Notes: generated by a model not told the origin, from the sequence alone. DNA of 64,000 bases from G965227875 sp965227875 (GCA_965227875.1 OZ245783.1:2356001-2420000), one strand, 5' to 3'. Counted from the first letter of the stretch, positions 1 through 8,448 are shown. Made by a program: numbers and translations.

Positions 1-74
1 GACTGTCCGAAAAGGAAGACGACAGCTAGGCGTGAAGCAGGGCGATTTTGTCGCGGACGCGGCGCAAGTTTTGC

Positions 75-103
75 TTGATCATCGCCGCGCATCGCCCTAG
101 TTT
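75..103 (+). promoter_or_regulatory. Putative sigma-70-type promoter of tRNA-Ala
   Basis: TTGATC (75-80) and TAGTTT (98-103) are separated by exactly 17 bases and lie 33 bases before the mature tRNA end. This fits a housekeeping promoter that gives a short tRNA leader. It was found by eye only, and the -10 box is weak. Confidence 0.4.
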
Positions 104-136
104 CCCGCCACCGCGCCGGGCGACCGCAGCGCGAAC

Positions 137-212
<76 letters not shown>

Positions 213-221
213 AGATTTCGA

Positions 222-261
222 ACGGGCTGGCAGAGAACCTCTGCCGGCCCGTTTTCTTTTT
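222..261 (+). terminator. Rho-independent terminator of tRNA-Ala
   Basis: A 14-bp stem (222-235 pairing with 239-252, one T-G wobble) with a 3-nt loop is followed by TTTCTTTTT. It sits nine bases after the tRNA CCA end, so it ends the tRNA transcript before the MerR-type gene. The rest of 262-466 shows no gene. Confidence 0.9.
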
Positions 262-466
262 GACCCTCGATATCTGCGTGTTCCCGGCCCGCGAGAAGCG
301 GGTCGCCCCCGATACACGAATGACGTCGTGTGATTAGTCCCCGCGCGATGTCCACGTTTCCGAACGTCAATGTTTCCCAGTGTGCCGGTAGAGCACGCGG
401 AGGCACTTGACCCGGCCCCGGGGGCCGGGCCCATAAAGGCCCATCGAGCAGGAGCGGGGGTGAGTC

Positions 467-1489
467 GTGAACGCAGAGGCAAGATATCTGAACCCGTCCG
501 AGGCCGCCGGCCGGATCGGGCTTTCCGTCAAGGCCCTGCGCGTGTGGGAGCGGCACGGCCTGCTGGCGCCGTCGCGCACGGCAACGGGCTGGCGCGCCTA
601 CAGCCCCGCCGACATGGACCGCGCGCGCGACATCGCCGCCCTGCGGCAGCTCGGATTCAGCCTGTCGCAGGTCGCCCGCCTGCTCGACGGCGACATGCGC
701 GACCTGGATCCCGAACTCTCCGCCCACCAGGCCGCGCTCGAACGGCAGATGGCGAGGCTCGGCGAAACGGTGGCCCGCGTCCGGGAGTTGCGCGAGGCCC
801 TCGCCGGGGGAGACGTTTCGGGCATCGGGGCGTTCACCCGTCTTGCCGGCCGGGACGGGGGAACCGGGATCTCCTTCGACCTGCCCTGGCCCTGGGGCGG
901 CGAACGGTTCGAACTGCGCCGCATCCGCCCGCTCAACTACATCATCGGCCCGCTCGGCAGCGGCAAGACGCGTTTCGCGCAAAAACTGGCCGAAACGCTT
1001 CCCGACGCGGCCTTTCTCGGCCTGGAACGGGACATGGCGGCCGCGCCGGCCGTGGCCGGTCCGGGCCATGCGGCCCGCGTGGCGCGAACGCTCGACTGGA
1101 TCGCCGGCGATGGGGGGACGCCTGGCGACGAACTCGCGGCGCTCGTGGCCCATATCGAGGCCGACCGCCCCGCAGCTCTCGTCATCGACATGATCGAGCA
1201 GGGGCTCGACCAGGCCACCCAGGAAGCGCTGATCGCACGGCTCCGGGCCCGCGGCCCCGATGCCCGTCCGCTCTTCATGCTGACGCGGTCGAGCGCCATT
1301 CTCGACCTGGCGGCGGTCGGCCCGGACGAGGCCATCGTCTACTGTCCGGCGAACCATAGCCCGCCGATCGACGTGCCGCCGCACGCAGGCGCGGCGGGAT
1401 ATGAATCCGTTCGGTCCTGTCTCGCGCCGCCCGACGTGCGTGCGCGCACCGAAGGGGTCGTCGCGATGCGCCCGGCGGCGAACACTTGA
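467..1489 (+). CDS. MerR-type DNA-binding domain fused to an AAA/ABC-like P-loop ATPase
   Basis: A 340-aa protein. Residues about 6-75 form a MerR winged helix (SEAAGRIGLSVKALRVWE, then RAYSPADMDRAR), followed by a helical linker to about 115. A P-loop NTPase domain follows: Walker A GPLGSGKT at 161-168, a Walker B-like ALVIDM around 237-242, and LTRSSAILD around 272-280, which resembles the histidine-loop region of AAA_21/ABC-type ATPases. MerR proteins normally carry a small effector domain, so the ATPase replaces it. The start is GTG at 467, with an AGGAGCGGGG ribosome site just before it. It is probably a regulator whose DNA binding responds to nucleotide state; the targets are unknown. 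The domain calls come from motifs only, and no metal-binding cysteine set is seen. Confidence 0.8.
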   Translation: MNAEARYLNPSEAAGRIGLSVKALRVWERHGLLAPSRTATGWRAYSPADMDRARDIAALRQLGFSLSQVARLLDGDMRDLDPELSAHQAALERQMARLGETVARVRELREALAGGDVSGIGAFTRLAGRDGGTGISFDLPWPWGGERFELRRIRPLNYIIGPLGSGKTRFAQKLAETLPDAAFLGLERDMAAAPAVAGPGHAARVARTLDWIAGDGGTPGDELAALVAHIEADRPAALVIDMIEQGLDQATQEALIARLRARGPDARPLFMLTRSSAILDLAAVGPDEAIVYCPANHSPPIDVPPHAGAAGYESVRSCLAPPDVRARTEGVVAMRPAANT

Positions 1490-1554
1490 GAGGCGTCATA
1501 AAACTCCGTTAATCCCGGTCTGCTACCGTCGAACGATGATCTGGAAATTCGACA

Positions 1555-2121
1555 ATGCTTGAAGCCGTATTCGACGGGCTGCGGACGGCCGCCGGCGTCG
1601 ACACGGTCGCCGACCTTGGCGCCGTCTATCGCGAAAATCTCGGACACAACGACTGCATCATCGCCGCCGGTGTGGAATGCTGGCGCGAGGCCTATTACTT
1701 CCGTCTCGCGGTGACCTATAGCCGGGGCCGCAGCTTCCGGAAGACCCGGGTGATCAAGTGGCCCTACAGCTTGGATGCGGCCTGCGATATCGAAGCCGTG
1801 CTCGCGGACCTCGAAGCTGTGGAGAACGCAAAGACGTCCGGAACCCTCGTCGACCGCCGCGGCGGGCTCGGCCGGTTCTTCGACAATCTCACCGGCCGTG
1901 CCTATTACGGCGGGTATGACTTCACCTCCGTCATCGGACATGAAAAGCCTGTCGAGGTGTCGGCGGAAATCGCGCAGTCCGGCGAACTGACGCTGGTTAC
2001 GTTGACCGAACGGCGCAAGGGGAGCGGCTTCACCATGGCCCACGTGCCGCACCAGGCCTTCGCCGCCATCCGCAGTTCAGCGGAATACCTTCGCCGTGGA
2101 GCGTCCGTCCCCCGGCCTTGA
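1555..2121 (+). CDS. Conserved-looking protein of unknown function
   Basis: A 188-aa, probably cytosolic protein with no signal peptide, membrane segment or motif that I recognise. It is rich in aromatic and charged residues (for example YYGGYDF near the middle), has balanced composition and uses codons like its neighbours, so it is very likely real. The start ATG at 1555 has only a weak GGAA upstream. It lies 65 bases after the MerR-ATPase gene in the same direction and may be co-transcribed with it, or may belong with the downstream heat-shock gene. No function is proposed. Confidence 0.65.
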   Translation: MLEAVFDGLRTAAGVDTVADLGAVYRENLGHNDCIIAAGVECWREAYYFRLAVTYSRGRSFRKTRVIKWPYSLDAACDIEAVLADLEAVENAKTSGTLVDRRGGLGRFFDNLTGRAYYGGYDFTSVIGHEKPVEVSAEIAQSGELTLVTLTERRKGSGFTMAHVPHQAFAAIRSSAEYLRRGASVPRP

Positions 2122-2237
2122 ACTGAATTCGCCGGTTGCCCATATTACGTGTGTACCGTCCGGTGCCTCCGAGAGGGCCGGAAGCAGGTGGAATGCCGTC
2201 GCGCGTTCCCGGGCCGCTTATGAAAAGGGCTGGAAAT

Positions 2238-2669
2238 ATGTCACGTGTCTCCTATTTCAATTCTCCGTTTCTCCTGGGATTCGACGAGCTCGAGCGCTTG
2301 CTCGACCGCGCCACGAAGACCTCCGGAGAAGGATATCCGCCCTATAATATCGAGCGCATTCCCGGCGGTGACGAACCCGGCGAAATGCTGCAGATCACGC
2401 TTGCGGTGGCAGGGTTTTCGCAGGACGAACTGGAAATCACCGTCGAAGAAAACCAATTGTTCATCCGTGGCCGTCAGAATGACGACACGGAGCGCAGTTA
2501 TCTCCACCGCGGCATCGCGGCGCGCCAGTTCCAGAGGGCCTTCGTGCTGGCAGACGGCATCGAGATCAAGGATGCCCAGCTCGCCAACGGGCTTCTGTCG
2601 ATCCGGCTCTTCCGGCCGGAACCGGAACGCATTGTGCGCAAGATCGAGATATCGGCTTCGGATGACTGA
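2238..2669 (+). CDS. Small heat-shock protein, Hsp20/alpha-crystallin family
   Basis: A 143-aa ATP-independent holdase that binds unfolding proteins in the cytosol and forms large oligomers. The alpha-crystallin domain covers about residues 36-135 and ends with the family signature AQLANGLLSIRL (A-x-x-x-N-G-L-L-x-I). The start ATG at 2238 is chosen because AAAGGG lies at a good distance and the protein then begins MSRVSYFNSP, like IbpA/HspH relatives; an in-frame start at 2136 would add an unlikely Arg/Pro-rich extension. The DUF1150 gene follows 59 bases later, a pairing common in alphaproteobacteria. I saw no ROSE-type RNA thermometer in the leader. Confidence 0.93.
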   Translation: MSRVSYFNSPFLLGFDELERLLDRATKTSGEGYPPYNIERIPGGDEPGEMLQITLAVAGFSQDELEITVEENQLFIRGRQNDDTERSYLHRGIAARQFQRAFVLADGIEIKDAQLANGLLSIRLFRPEPERIVRKIEISASDD

Positions 2670-2728
2670 CGACGGCATCCGTTTATCGGGGTTTGTCAAT
2701 CGGGTTTGCGGGGCAGGAGTACCAGACG

Positions 2729-3004
2729 ATGAATGAATTCGACACCGACCATGAACATGATGCAGCTGCCCTGCTGAGCACGCAGGAATTCGCCCATCTG
2801 GGCGGCGGCCAGGTCGCCTATGTGCGCGAACTGGGTGACGAGCAGGCCGTCCATGTCTATGAAAGCCTGCCGGATCTGCCCCAGGACGCGCGGCTCTTCG
2901 GACTCTACGCCGCCGACGGCACCTGCATGGCCATCACCGACAGCCGGGACGCCGCCCGCGCGAGCGCCCTGGAAAACGACCTCCAGCCGCTGAGCGTGCA
3001 CTGA
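2729..3004 (+). CDS. DUF1150 family protein, heat-shock gene partner
   Basis: A 91-aa acidic protein. The core LGGGQVAYVRELG, followed by a segment ending in LFGLYAADG and ITDSRDAA, is typical of DUF1150, a small alphaproteobacterial family usually encoded next to hsp20. Its biochemical role is unknown. The start ATG at 2729 has GCAGGAG nine bases upstream; an earlier in-frame start at 2693 lacks a site. It is probably in one transcript with the small heat-shock protein. The tandem repeat block begins 43 bases after its stop. Confidence 0.88.
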   Translation: MNEFDTDHEHDAAALLSTQEFAHLGGGQVAYVRELGDEQAVHVYESLPDLPQDARLFGLYAADGTCMAITDSRDAARASALENDLQPLSVH

Positions 3005-3047
3005 ACCCCTGCGTTCCCCGCCCCGGCGATACCAACCGTTACCCGCT

Positions 3048-3803
3048 CCCCGGACGCGCACAAGCGCGAGCCGGGGGCATTGCGGACCGAAGCCGGTGTC
3101 TGGAACGGTCCCGGACAATCCTCGCGGATTTCCGGGAAACGGCGGCGGATTGTGGAGCCTGTCGTAAGGCCCCCTCTTCCTCCGAATTCCTGACGAAAGT
3201 CAGGATCCACCCCCAACGCCGCCAATCCGAAAGAGCCCCGTGCCCCGGACGCGCGTGAGCGCGAGCCGGGGGCGTTGCGGATCGAAGCCGGTGTTTGGAA
3301 CGGTCCCGGACAATCCTCACGGATTTCCGGGAAACGGCGTGGGAGGGGGGGACCTGTAACGTAAGCTGCTCGTCCGAATTCCTGACGAAAGTCAGGATCC
3401 ACCCCCAACGCAGTCAATCCGAAAGAGCCCCGTTCCCCAGACGCGCGTGAGCGCGAGCCGGGGGCGTTACGGATCGAAGTGGGTGTGTTGCGGATCGAAG
3501 CGGGTGTCTGGAACGGTCCCGGACAATCCTCGCGGATTTCCGGGAAACGGCGTGGGGGGGCGACCCGTAACGTAAGCTGTTCATGCGAATTCCTGACGAA
3601 AGTCAGGATCCACCCCCAATGCCGTCAATCCGAAAGAGCCCCGTTCCCCGGACGCGCGTGAGCGCGAGCCGGGGGCGTTGCGGATCGAAGCCGGTGTCTG
3701 GAACGGTCCCGGACAATCCTTGCGGATTTCCGGGAAACGGTGTGGGAGGGGGCCCCGTGACGTACGCTGCTCCTCCGAATTCCTGACGAAAGTCAGGATC
3801 CAG
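3048..3803. repeat. Four tandem copies of a ~195-bp non-coding repeat
   Basis: Copies start at about 3048, 3243, 3435 and 3646 (periods 195, 192 and 211). Each copy runs CCCCGGACGCGCGTGAGCGC, then GGAACGGTCCCGGACAATCC and CGGATTTCCGGGAAACGG, to the perfect hairpin TCCTGACGAAAGTCAGGA (7-bp stem, GAAA loop). The third copy is longer because of a ~20-bp internal duplication (GGATCGAAGTGGGTG / GGATCGAAGCGGGTG). The last copy stops after the hairpin. The block fills the gap between the convergent DUF1150 and ptsN genes, and no credible gene lies in it. The open frames across it are just the repeat read through. Confidence 0.9.
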
Positions 3804-3847
3804 GGAAACGTGCGATGAGCGTGTGAAGGACCGGTGCCGGAGGGCCG

Positions 3848-4312
3848 TCAGGCTGCGTGGGATGCGGCGGGTTCGGTCAGGATGGCGTAGAGGGCGGACG
3901 CGTCCGTGGAGGCGCGCAGCTTGTTGACCGTGGAGCGGTCGCGCAGCAGCCGGGAGACCCGTGCCAGCGCCTTGAGATGGTCGGCACCGGCGGATTCGGG
4001 CGCGACCAGGAGAAAGATGAGATCGACGGGCTGGTCGTCCATGGCGTCGAAATCGATCGGCGTCGAAAGCCGGGCGAAAACGCCGTGGAGGCGGTCGACG
4101 CCCGCCATCTTGCCATGCGGAATGGCAATCCCCTGGCCGACGCCGGTCGACCCCAGGCGCTCGCGCTGCAGGAGCGTGTCGAACACGTCGCGCGCGGGAA
4201 GCCCGGTGAGCCTGGAGGCCACCTGGGAGAGTTCCTTCAGGGCCTGCTTCTTGCTGCCGGCCTTGAGATTGCTGATGACACCGTCCGTGCCGATAATGTC
4301 AGAAAACTGCAT
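3848..4312 (-). CDS. ptsN: PTS-Ntr regulatory EIIA protein (EIIA-Ntr)
   Basis: A 154-aa cytosolic phosphoacceptor of the nitrogen phosphotransferase system. It takes phosphate from NPr and controls potassium transport, stress responses and other partners rather than sugar import. The phosphorylated histidine is visible as His66 in GIAIPHGK, and the PTS_EIIA_2 fold spans the whole protein (VFDTLLQRERLGSTGVG before it, LIFLLVAPE after it). It lies 57 bases after hpf in the order rpoN-hpf-ptsN that is classic for proteobacteria, so it is probably co-transcribed from the hpf promoter. Its 3' end faces the tandem repeat block. Confidence 0.95.
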   Translation of the reverse strand: MQFSDIIGTDGVISNLKAGSKKQALKELSQVASRLTGLPARDVFDTLLQRERLGSTGVGQGIAIPHGKMAGVDRLHGVFARLSTPIDFDAMDDQPVDLIFLLVAPESAGADHLKALARVSRLLRDRSTVNKLRASTDASALYAILTEPAASHAA

Positions 4313-4369
4313 GGTCTGGTCCTTTTGTGCGGACGAACTTACGCGCGGGGCCGTCTTCAGGCCCCGGTC

Positions 4370-4939
4370 TCAGGCGCCGGGATCGATCCAGCCGAAATTG
4401 CCGTCTTCGCGTCGATAGACGACGTTCAGGCCGCCGTGCTTGGCGTTCCTGAAGAACAGGAAGGGCGACTCCGAGACGTCGAGACGCATCACCGCATCGC
4501 CGACGGTCAGCTCGTCGACGCGCTTGGTGTTTTCCGCCACGATCGCCGGGTTGAGGTCGTCGTGTCCCGGATCTTCCTCGTCTTCCGCGGTGGCGATGAC
4601 GAAGTAGGGAGCTTCCACGCTGCGACCGCGTTCCGCGTTGCGGCTGTGATAGTCCTTCAGACGCCGCTTGTAGCGCCGCAGGCGTTTCTCCAGGCGCTCG
4701 GCGGCCTGGTCGAAGCTGGCATAGGCGTCAGGCGACTGCCCCTTGGACTGCAGCGTGATGCCGGAACTGAGATGGATCACGCACTCCGCCCGGAAGTCGT
4801 TGCCCTCGCGGGTCATGGTGATGTGCCCGTCGGAGGTTCCGTCGAAATACTTCGTCACGCTCTGTTCGAGACGCTCGAGAATATGGCTGCGCAGCGCGTC
4901 GCCGATATCGATGTTCTTGCCTGAGATCTGTACCTGCAT
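4370..4939 (-). CDS. hpf: Ribosome hibernation-promoting factor, long form
   Basis: A 189-aa long-form HPF. The N-terminal S30AE domain (about 1-105, starting MQVQISGKNIDIGDALR) binds the 30S decoding region. After a variable linker, the C-terminal domain (about 130-187, ending LNVVYRREDGNFGWIDPG) dimerises to pair 70S ribosomes into 100S particles. The long form is usual in alphaproteobacteria. It sits between rpoN and ptsN. A good promoter (5126-5154) lies 187 bases upstream, and a leader hairpin overlaps the purine-rich sequence before the start, so growth-phase control of both transcription and translation is plausible. Confidence 0.95.
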   Translation of the reverse strand: MQVQISGKNIDIGDALRSHILERLEQSVTKYFDGTSDGHITMTREGNDFRAECVIHLSSGITLQSKGQSPDAYASFDQAAERLEKRLRRYKRRLKDYHSRNAERGRSVEAPYFVIATAEDEEDPGHDDLNPAIVAENTKRVDELTVGDAVMRLDVSESPFLFFRNAKHGGLNVVYRREDGNFGWIDPGA

Positions 4940-4957
4940 TGCCGCAATCCGTGTCCT

Positions 4958-4976
4958 CCCCTGTCGCGGACAGGGG
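4958..4976 (-). promoter_or_regulatory. Leader hairpin overlapping the hpf ribosome-binding region
   Basis: A perfect 8-bp inverted repeat CCCCTGTC / GACAGGGG with a 3-base loop lies in the hpf leader. On the minus strand its downstream arm runs straight into GGGGAGGA, the best Shine-Dalgarno-like sequence, 14 bases before the ATG. The stem could therefore hide the ribosome site. No T run follows, so it is not a standard terminator. Confidence 0.45.
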
Positions 4977-5125
4977 TCAGGGGGCCTAAGGCCTTGGGTC
5001 GAGTATTCGTCGTTCTGTGTTTCTAGTCGTCCGGGTCGAAGTCTACATGATGGACCGCCCGGCCAAAATACCGCCGCACCGGATATGAACTTCCCCGACT
5101 GGGGCCTGGCGCGCTTGCGAGCGGG

Positions 5126-5154
5126 AACCTAGTGGCGCTGGATTGGGAAGTCAA
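5126..5154 (-). promoter_or_regulatory. Putative sigma-70-type promoter of hpf-ptsN
   Basis: Read on the minus strand: TTGACT (5154-5149), a 17-base spacer, TAGGTT (5131-5126). It sits in the 328-base gap between rpoN and hpf, which otherwise holds only the leader hairpin. Transcription would begin near 5119 and give a leader of about 180 nt. No sigma-54 box with correct spacing was seen. Confidence 0.55.
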
Positions 5155-5267
5155 CTCTTGCAATGCGGCTATTTTCGTGCCGCGACAAACCGTCCGAATC
5201 ACGGGATTTTTGTCTGAAAACCGGTGCATTTCCCCGGGATAAGCCGTGGAAAACCGGCGGACAGTAC

Positions 5268-6836
5268 TCAGGCGATCGCGCGTTTTTCCCGGCGCCTCTG
5301 GATCGAGGAGGGGATATGCATGGCCTCGCGATACTTCGCGACCGTGCGCCTGGCGATGTCGATTCCGGCCTCGTTCAGGATTTCCACGATCTTGTCGTCG
5401 GACAGGATCCGGTCGGCCTTTTCGCCTTCGATGAGCTCCTTGATGCGGTGGCGCACGGCCTCCGCCGAGTGGGCGTCGCCGCCCTCTGTCGAGGCGATCG
5501 ACGAGGAAAAGAAGTACTTGAGCTCGAAGAGCCCGCGCGGTGTCGACATGTACTTGTTCGAGGTGACGCGGCTGACGGTGGACTCGTGCATGGAGATCGC
5601 GTCGGCCACGGTCCGCAGGTTGAGCGGACGCAGGTGCTGCACGCCGTAGGCGAGGAAGGCGTCCTGCTGCCGGACGATCTCGCGGGACACCTTGAGGATC
5701 GTGCGTGCGCGCTGGTCGAGGCTCTTGACCAGCCAGTTGGCGTTGGCGAAGCACTCGGAGATATAGGTCTTGTCTTCGCTCGAGCGCGCCGAGGTGCTGA
5801 CGGTCGCATGGTACTGGCGGTTGACGAGGACCCTCGGCAGGGTCTCGCTGTTCAGTTCGACCAGCCAGGTGCCGTCGGCCTGTTCGCGCACGTGAACGTC
5901 GGGAATGACCGGCTGCACGATCATCGGTTCGAAGGCGAGTCCCGGTTTCGGGTCGAGCGCCTTGATCTCCTGGAACATCTCGGCAAGGTCCTCGCGGTCG
6001 ACGCCGCAGACGGACATCAGGCCGGCATAGTCCCGCCTCGCGAGAAGGTCGATATTGTCGAGAAGCGCCTGCATGGCCGGGTCGCAGCGGTCGCGTTCCA
6101 CGAGCTGGAGCCTGAGGCATTCCACCAGCGACCGCGCCATGACGCCGGTCGGCTCGAAGGCCTGCATCTTGACGAGCGTCGCCTCCACCAGCGTTTCCTC
6201 GGCTCCCAGGCGCTCGGCCAGTTCGGCCAGGTCGCCGGTGACGTAGCCCGTGTCGTCCACCATGTCGATGAGGTGAACGCCGATCATGCGTTCGACCGGG
6301 TCCTGCACCGTCATGTTGAGCTGTTCGAGAAGATGCTCGCCGAGCGTCGGCGCTTCGCTCAGGTTCGATTCGAAGTCCAGATCCTCACCGAGCGGTGCGC
6401 CCGCCCCGGACTGGAGCGACGACCAGCCGGAGTCCGTTTCGCCGGGCGTCGCGGCCTGCTGGGCGATTTCCGATGCGGTGTCGTCCTGGTAGATGTTCTC
6501 AGGATCCGTGTCGAGCTGGCTCAGAGGCTCGTCGCCCGCGGGCGGCGCGGCGAAATCCATGTCGTGGCTCTCCGCCGGCCCGTCGTCGACGTCGCCCGAG
6601 GAGCCGTCGTCATCGCCGAACAGGCTGCTGTCGCCGTCGCCTTCGCGAGCTTCGGGTGTGTCCGGCGAGGAGTCGTCGTCGGACTTCTCCAGCAGCGGAT
6701 TGCGCTCCAGCTCTTCCTCGATATAGGCGGACAGCTCGACATTGGAGAGCTGCAGCAGCTTGATCGCCTGCTGCAGTTGCGGCGTCATGACCAGGGCTTG
6801 CCCCTGGCGCATTTCCAACCTGGGCGCCAGCACCAT
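5268..6836 (-). CDS. rpoN: RNA polymerase sigma-54 factor
   Basis: A 522-aa sigma-54. Region I is at the very N-terminus (RLEMRQGQALVMTPQLQQ, then AIKLLQLSN), followed by an acidic Asp/Glu/Ser-rich region II (about 50-150), the core-binding domain (about 160-350), and the DNA-binding part with the RpoN box ARRTVAKYRE at 495-504, which reads the -24 element. It directs transcription of nitrogen and other genes that need an enhancer-binding ATPase. It follows lptB by 76 bases on the same strand, the conserved lpt-rpoN order, and may share its transcript. The acidic linker is long but within the family range. Confidence 0.97.
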   Translation of the reverse strand: MVLAPRLEMRQGQALVMTPQLQQAIKLLQLSNVELSAYIEEELERNPLLEKSDDDSSPDTPEAREGDGDSSLFGDDDGSSGDVDDGPAESHDMDFAAPPAGDEPLSQLDTDPENIYQDDTASEIAQQAATPGETDSGWSSLQSGAGAPLGEDLDFESNLSEAPTLGEHLLEQLNMTVQDPVERMIGVHLIDMVDDTGYVTGDLAELAERLGAEETLVEATLVKMQAFEPTGVMARSLVECLRLQLVERDRCDPAMQALLDNIDLLARRDYAGLMSVCGVDREDLAEMFQEIKALDPKPGLAFEPMIVQPVIPDVHVREQADGTWLVELNSETLPRVLVNRQYHATVSTSARSSEDKTYISECFANANWLVKSLDQRARTILKVSREIVRQQDAFLAYGVQHLRPLNLRTVADAISMHESTVSRVTSNKYMSTPRGLFELKYFFSSSIASTEGGDAHSAEAVRHRIKELIEGEKADRILSDDKIVEILNEAGIDIARRTVAKYREAMHIPSSIQRRREKRAIA

Positions 6837-6912
6837 GTCCGTTCACGCTGTTACGGGACTGCTCCGGATCGCACCGTTTTCGGTAGCGGTATTCCGCGCC
6901 TGTCCCTCGGAA

Positions 6913-7734
6913 TCAGAGACTGAATTTGTCCCCGAGATATAACCTGCGAACGTCGGGGTTGCCCACGATTTCTTCGGGAGTGCCTTCCATGAGGACCTGG
7001 CCGTCATGGATTATGAGAGCGCGGTCGATGAGTTCGAGGGTTTCTCGTACGTTGTGATCCGTAATAAGCACCCCGATCCCTCGATCAGTAAGATGTCGCA
7101 CCAGGTCGCGGATATCACCGATTGCAATCGGGTCAATTCCGGCGAAGGGTTCGTCGAGGAGCATGAAGGAAGGTCGTGTGGCCAGTGCTCTCGCGATTTC
7201 CACGCGTCGCCGTTCCCCACCAGAGAGTGCAATAGCCGGCGTACGCCTGAGATGCTCGATTGCAAACTCCTCGAGTAACGCATTTAACAAACCCTCACGC
7301 TCTTCACGGCTGCGCTCGGTGATCTCGAGCACGGCGCGAATATTCTCCTCGACCGTCAGGCCCCGGAAAATGGACGCTTCCTGCGGAAGGTATCCGATCC
7401 CCAGTCTGGCCCGCCGGTACATCGGCAGGTGCGTGAGTTCTATGCCGTCGAGCTCGATGGCCCCGTAGTCCGCGGCGATCAGGCCGGTGATCATGTAGAA
7501 CACCGTGGTTTTCCCCGCGCCGTTGGGGCCGAGCAGGCCGACAGCCTCCCCACGCTTCACGGAGAGAGAGACCCCTCTTACGACGGGTCTGCGCTTGTAG
7601 CTCTTGCCTATGGCCCGTACCGCCAGACCGTCGGTCTGCACCACCGGCCGGAAGCCTGACTGCCTGTCCCGGTCCTCGCCGCCCTCGTCCTCGAGGTCGA
7701 CGTCGGCGCCGGGAAATCTGAACAGCTTGCCCAA
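6913..7734 (-). CDS. lptB: LPS export ABC transporter ATP-binding protein LptB
   Basis: A 273-aa cytoplasmic ATPase of the LptB2FG complex, which extracts LPS from the inner membrane and pushes it across the periplasmic bridge. Motifs: Walker A GPNGAGKTT (69-77), Q-loop Gln118 in YLPQEA, signature LSGGE (170-174), Walker B MLLDEP (191-196), and the switch histidine in ITDHNVRETL. About 35 N-terminal residues precede the usual LptB start (SYKRRPVV); this acidic extension is common in alphaproteobacteria but could reflect an early start call. LptA lies 183 bases upstream; lptF and lptG are not in the window. Confidence 0.96.
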   Translation of the reverse strand: MGKLFRFPGADVDLEDEGGEDRDRQSGFRPVVQTDGLAVRAIGKSYKRRPVVRGVSLSVKRGEAVGLLGPNGAGKTTVFYMITGLIAADYGAIELDGIELTHLPMYRRARLGIGYLPQEASIFRGLTVEENIRAVLEITERSREEREGLLNALLEEFAIEHLRRTPAIALSGGERRRVEIARALATRPSFMLLDEPFAGIDPIAIGDIRDLVRHLTDRGIGVLITDHNVRETLELIDRALIIHDGQVLMEGTPEEIVGNPDVRRLYLGDKFSL

Positions 7735-7917
7735 GTCGCTCCGTGCCCCCTATTGAGCCGCACTGTGATTAAAAATTGATGAAACTGCCGCGCAATTCCG
7801 GAACAACCCGTTTACCGAAAACGCCGGCCGACCGCGGAAACACGGGAAACCGCAGGCGGACGAACGCACCGCGTCATGGGCTCCGGTTCGTTTTTCTTGC
7901 CCCATTTTCCCTCCTGT

Positions 7918-8448
7918 CTACTTGCGGGCGGGAAGGAAGACACCTTTCACGCGCCCGCCCGATGACTTGCCGCCGAAAAGCTTGCTGCGGCCGGTATTCA
8001 GGTCGAGTTCCAGCTTGTTACCCTTTATCACGGTTTTGCCTTCGGTCAGCACAACATTTCCGCCCATGGTAACCTTGCCGGTCTGCACCATCATGATGGC
8101 CCAGTCGGACGTCGCCCGCTGGCCCTTGCTGGTCACGACGACCTTGCCGCGCGCATCGAGCTTGGTCAGCTCCGTTCGCGACTTCGCGCCCTCTCCGGCC
8201 TCCCGGTAGAAGACCGTGAGCTTTGCGCTGCGCAGGCGCACTCCGCCGCGGCGCGCGTCCACCCGCCCGGTGAACGTGGCCCGGTTCTTCTTCTGCTCCA
8301 CTTCCATGACGTCGGATTCGATCTGGATCTCCGCGTTCTTCCCGCCGGAGAATGCGCCCGAAACGTTCTGCGCCGCCGCCGGCCCGCTCCACGCGAGCGC
8401 CGATGCCAGAACGGCCGCCACGGCCATGTGTCTCAGCCGACCGGTCAT
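7918..8448 (-). CDS. lptA: LPS transport periplasmic protein LptA
   Basis: A 176-aa periplasmic protein with a cleavable signal peptide (about residues 1-26, ending PAAAQ) and one OstA/LptA beta-jellyroll domain (about 38-165). It polymerises into the bridge that carries LPS from LptC to LptD. The start overlaps the stop of lptC by four bases (ATGA), indicating translational coupling. The 183 bases between it and lptB contain no gene and no obvious terminator, so lptC-lptA-lptB is probably one unit. Confidence 0.93.
   Translation of the reverse strand: MTGRLRHMAVAAVLASALAWSGPAAAQNVSGAFSGGKNAEIQIESDVMEVEQKKNRATFTGRVDARRGGVRLRSAKLTVFYREAGEGAKSRTELTKLDARGKVVVTSKGQRATSDWAIMMVQTGKVTMGGNVVLTEGKTVIKGNKLELDLNTGRSKLFGGKSSGGRVKGVFLPARK

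Noticed and set aside
1..29. A plus-strand tail reading LSEKEDDS then stop at the window edge.
   Set aside because: It could be the end of a real gene, but eight codons cannot support a call.
2122..2237. Possible ROSE-type RNA thermometer before the small heat-shock gene.
   Set aside because: The leader is short, and no TTGCT-like motif pairing with the AAAGGG site was found.
2905..3803. Several open frames across the tandem repeats, and the idea of a CRISPR array.
   Set aside because: The frames translate the repeat itself. The repeat unit is ~195 bp with no spacers, so it is not CRISPR.
5155..5185. Sigma-54 promoter for hpf suggested by TTGCAA and CGTGCC on the plus strand.
   Set aside because: The two boxes are 12 bases apart rather than the 4-5 needed, and a good sigma-70 site lies beside them.
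5163..6923. Plus-strand 586-codon frame opposite rpoN.
   Set aside because: rpoN on the other strand shows all family motifs; the opposing frame has none.
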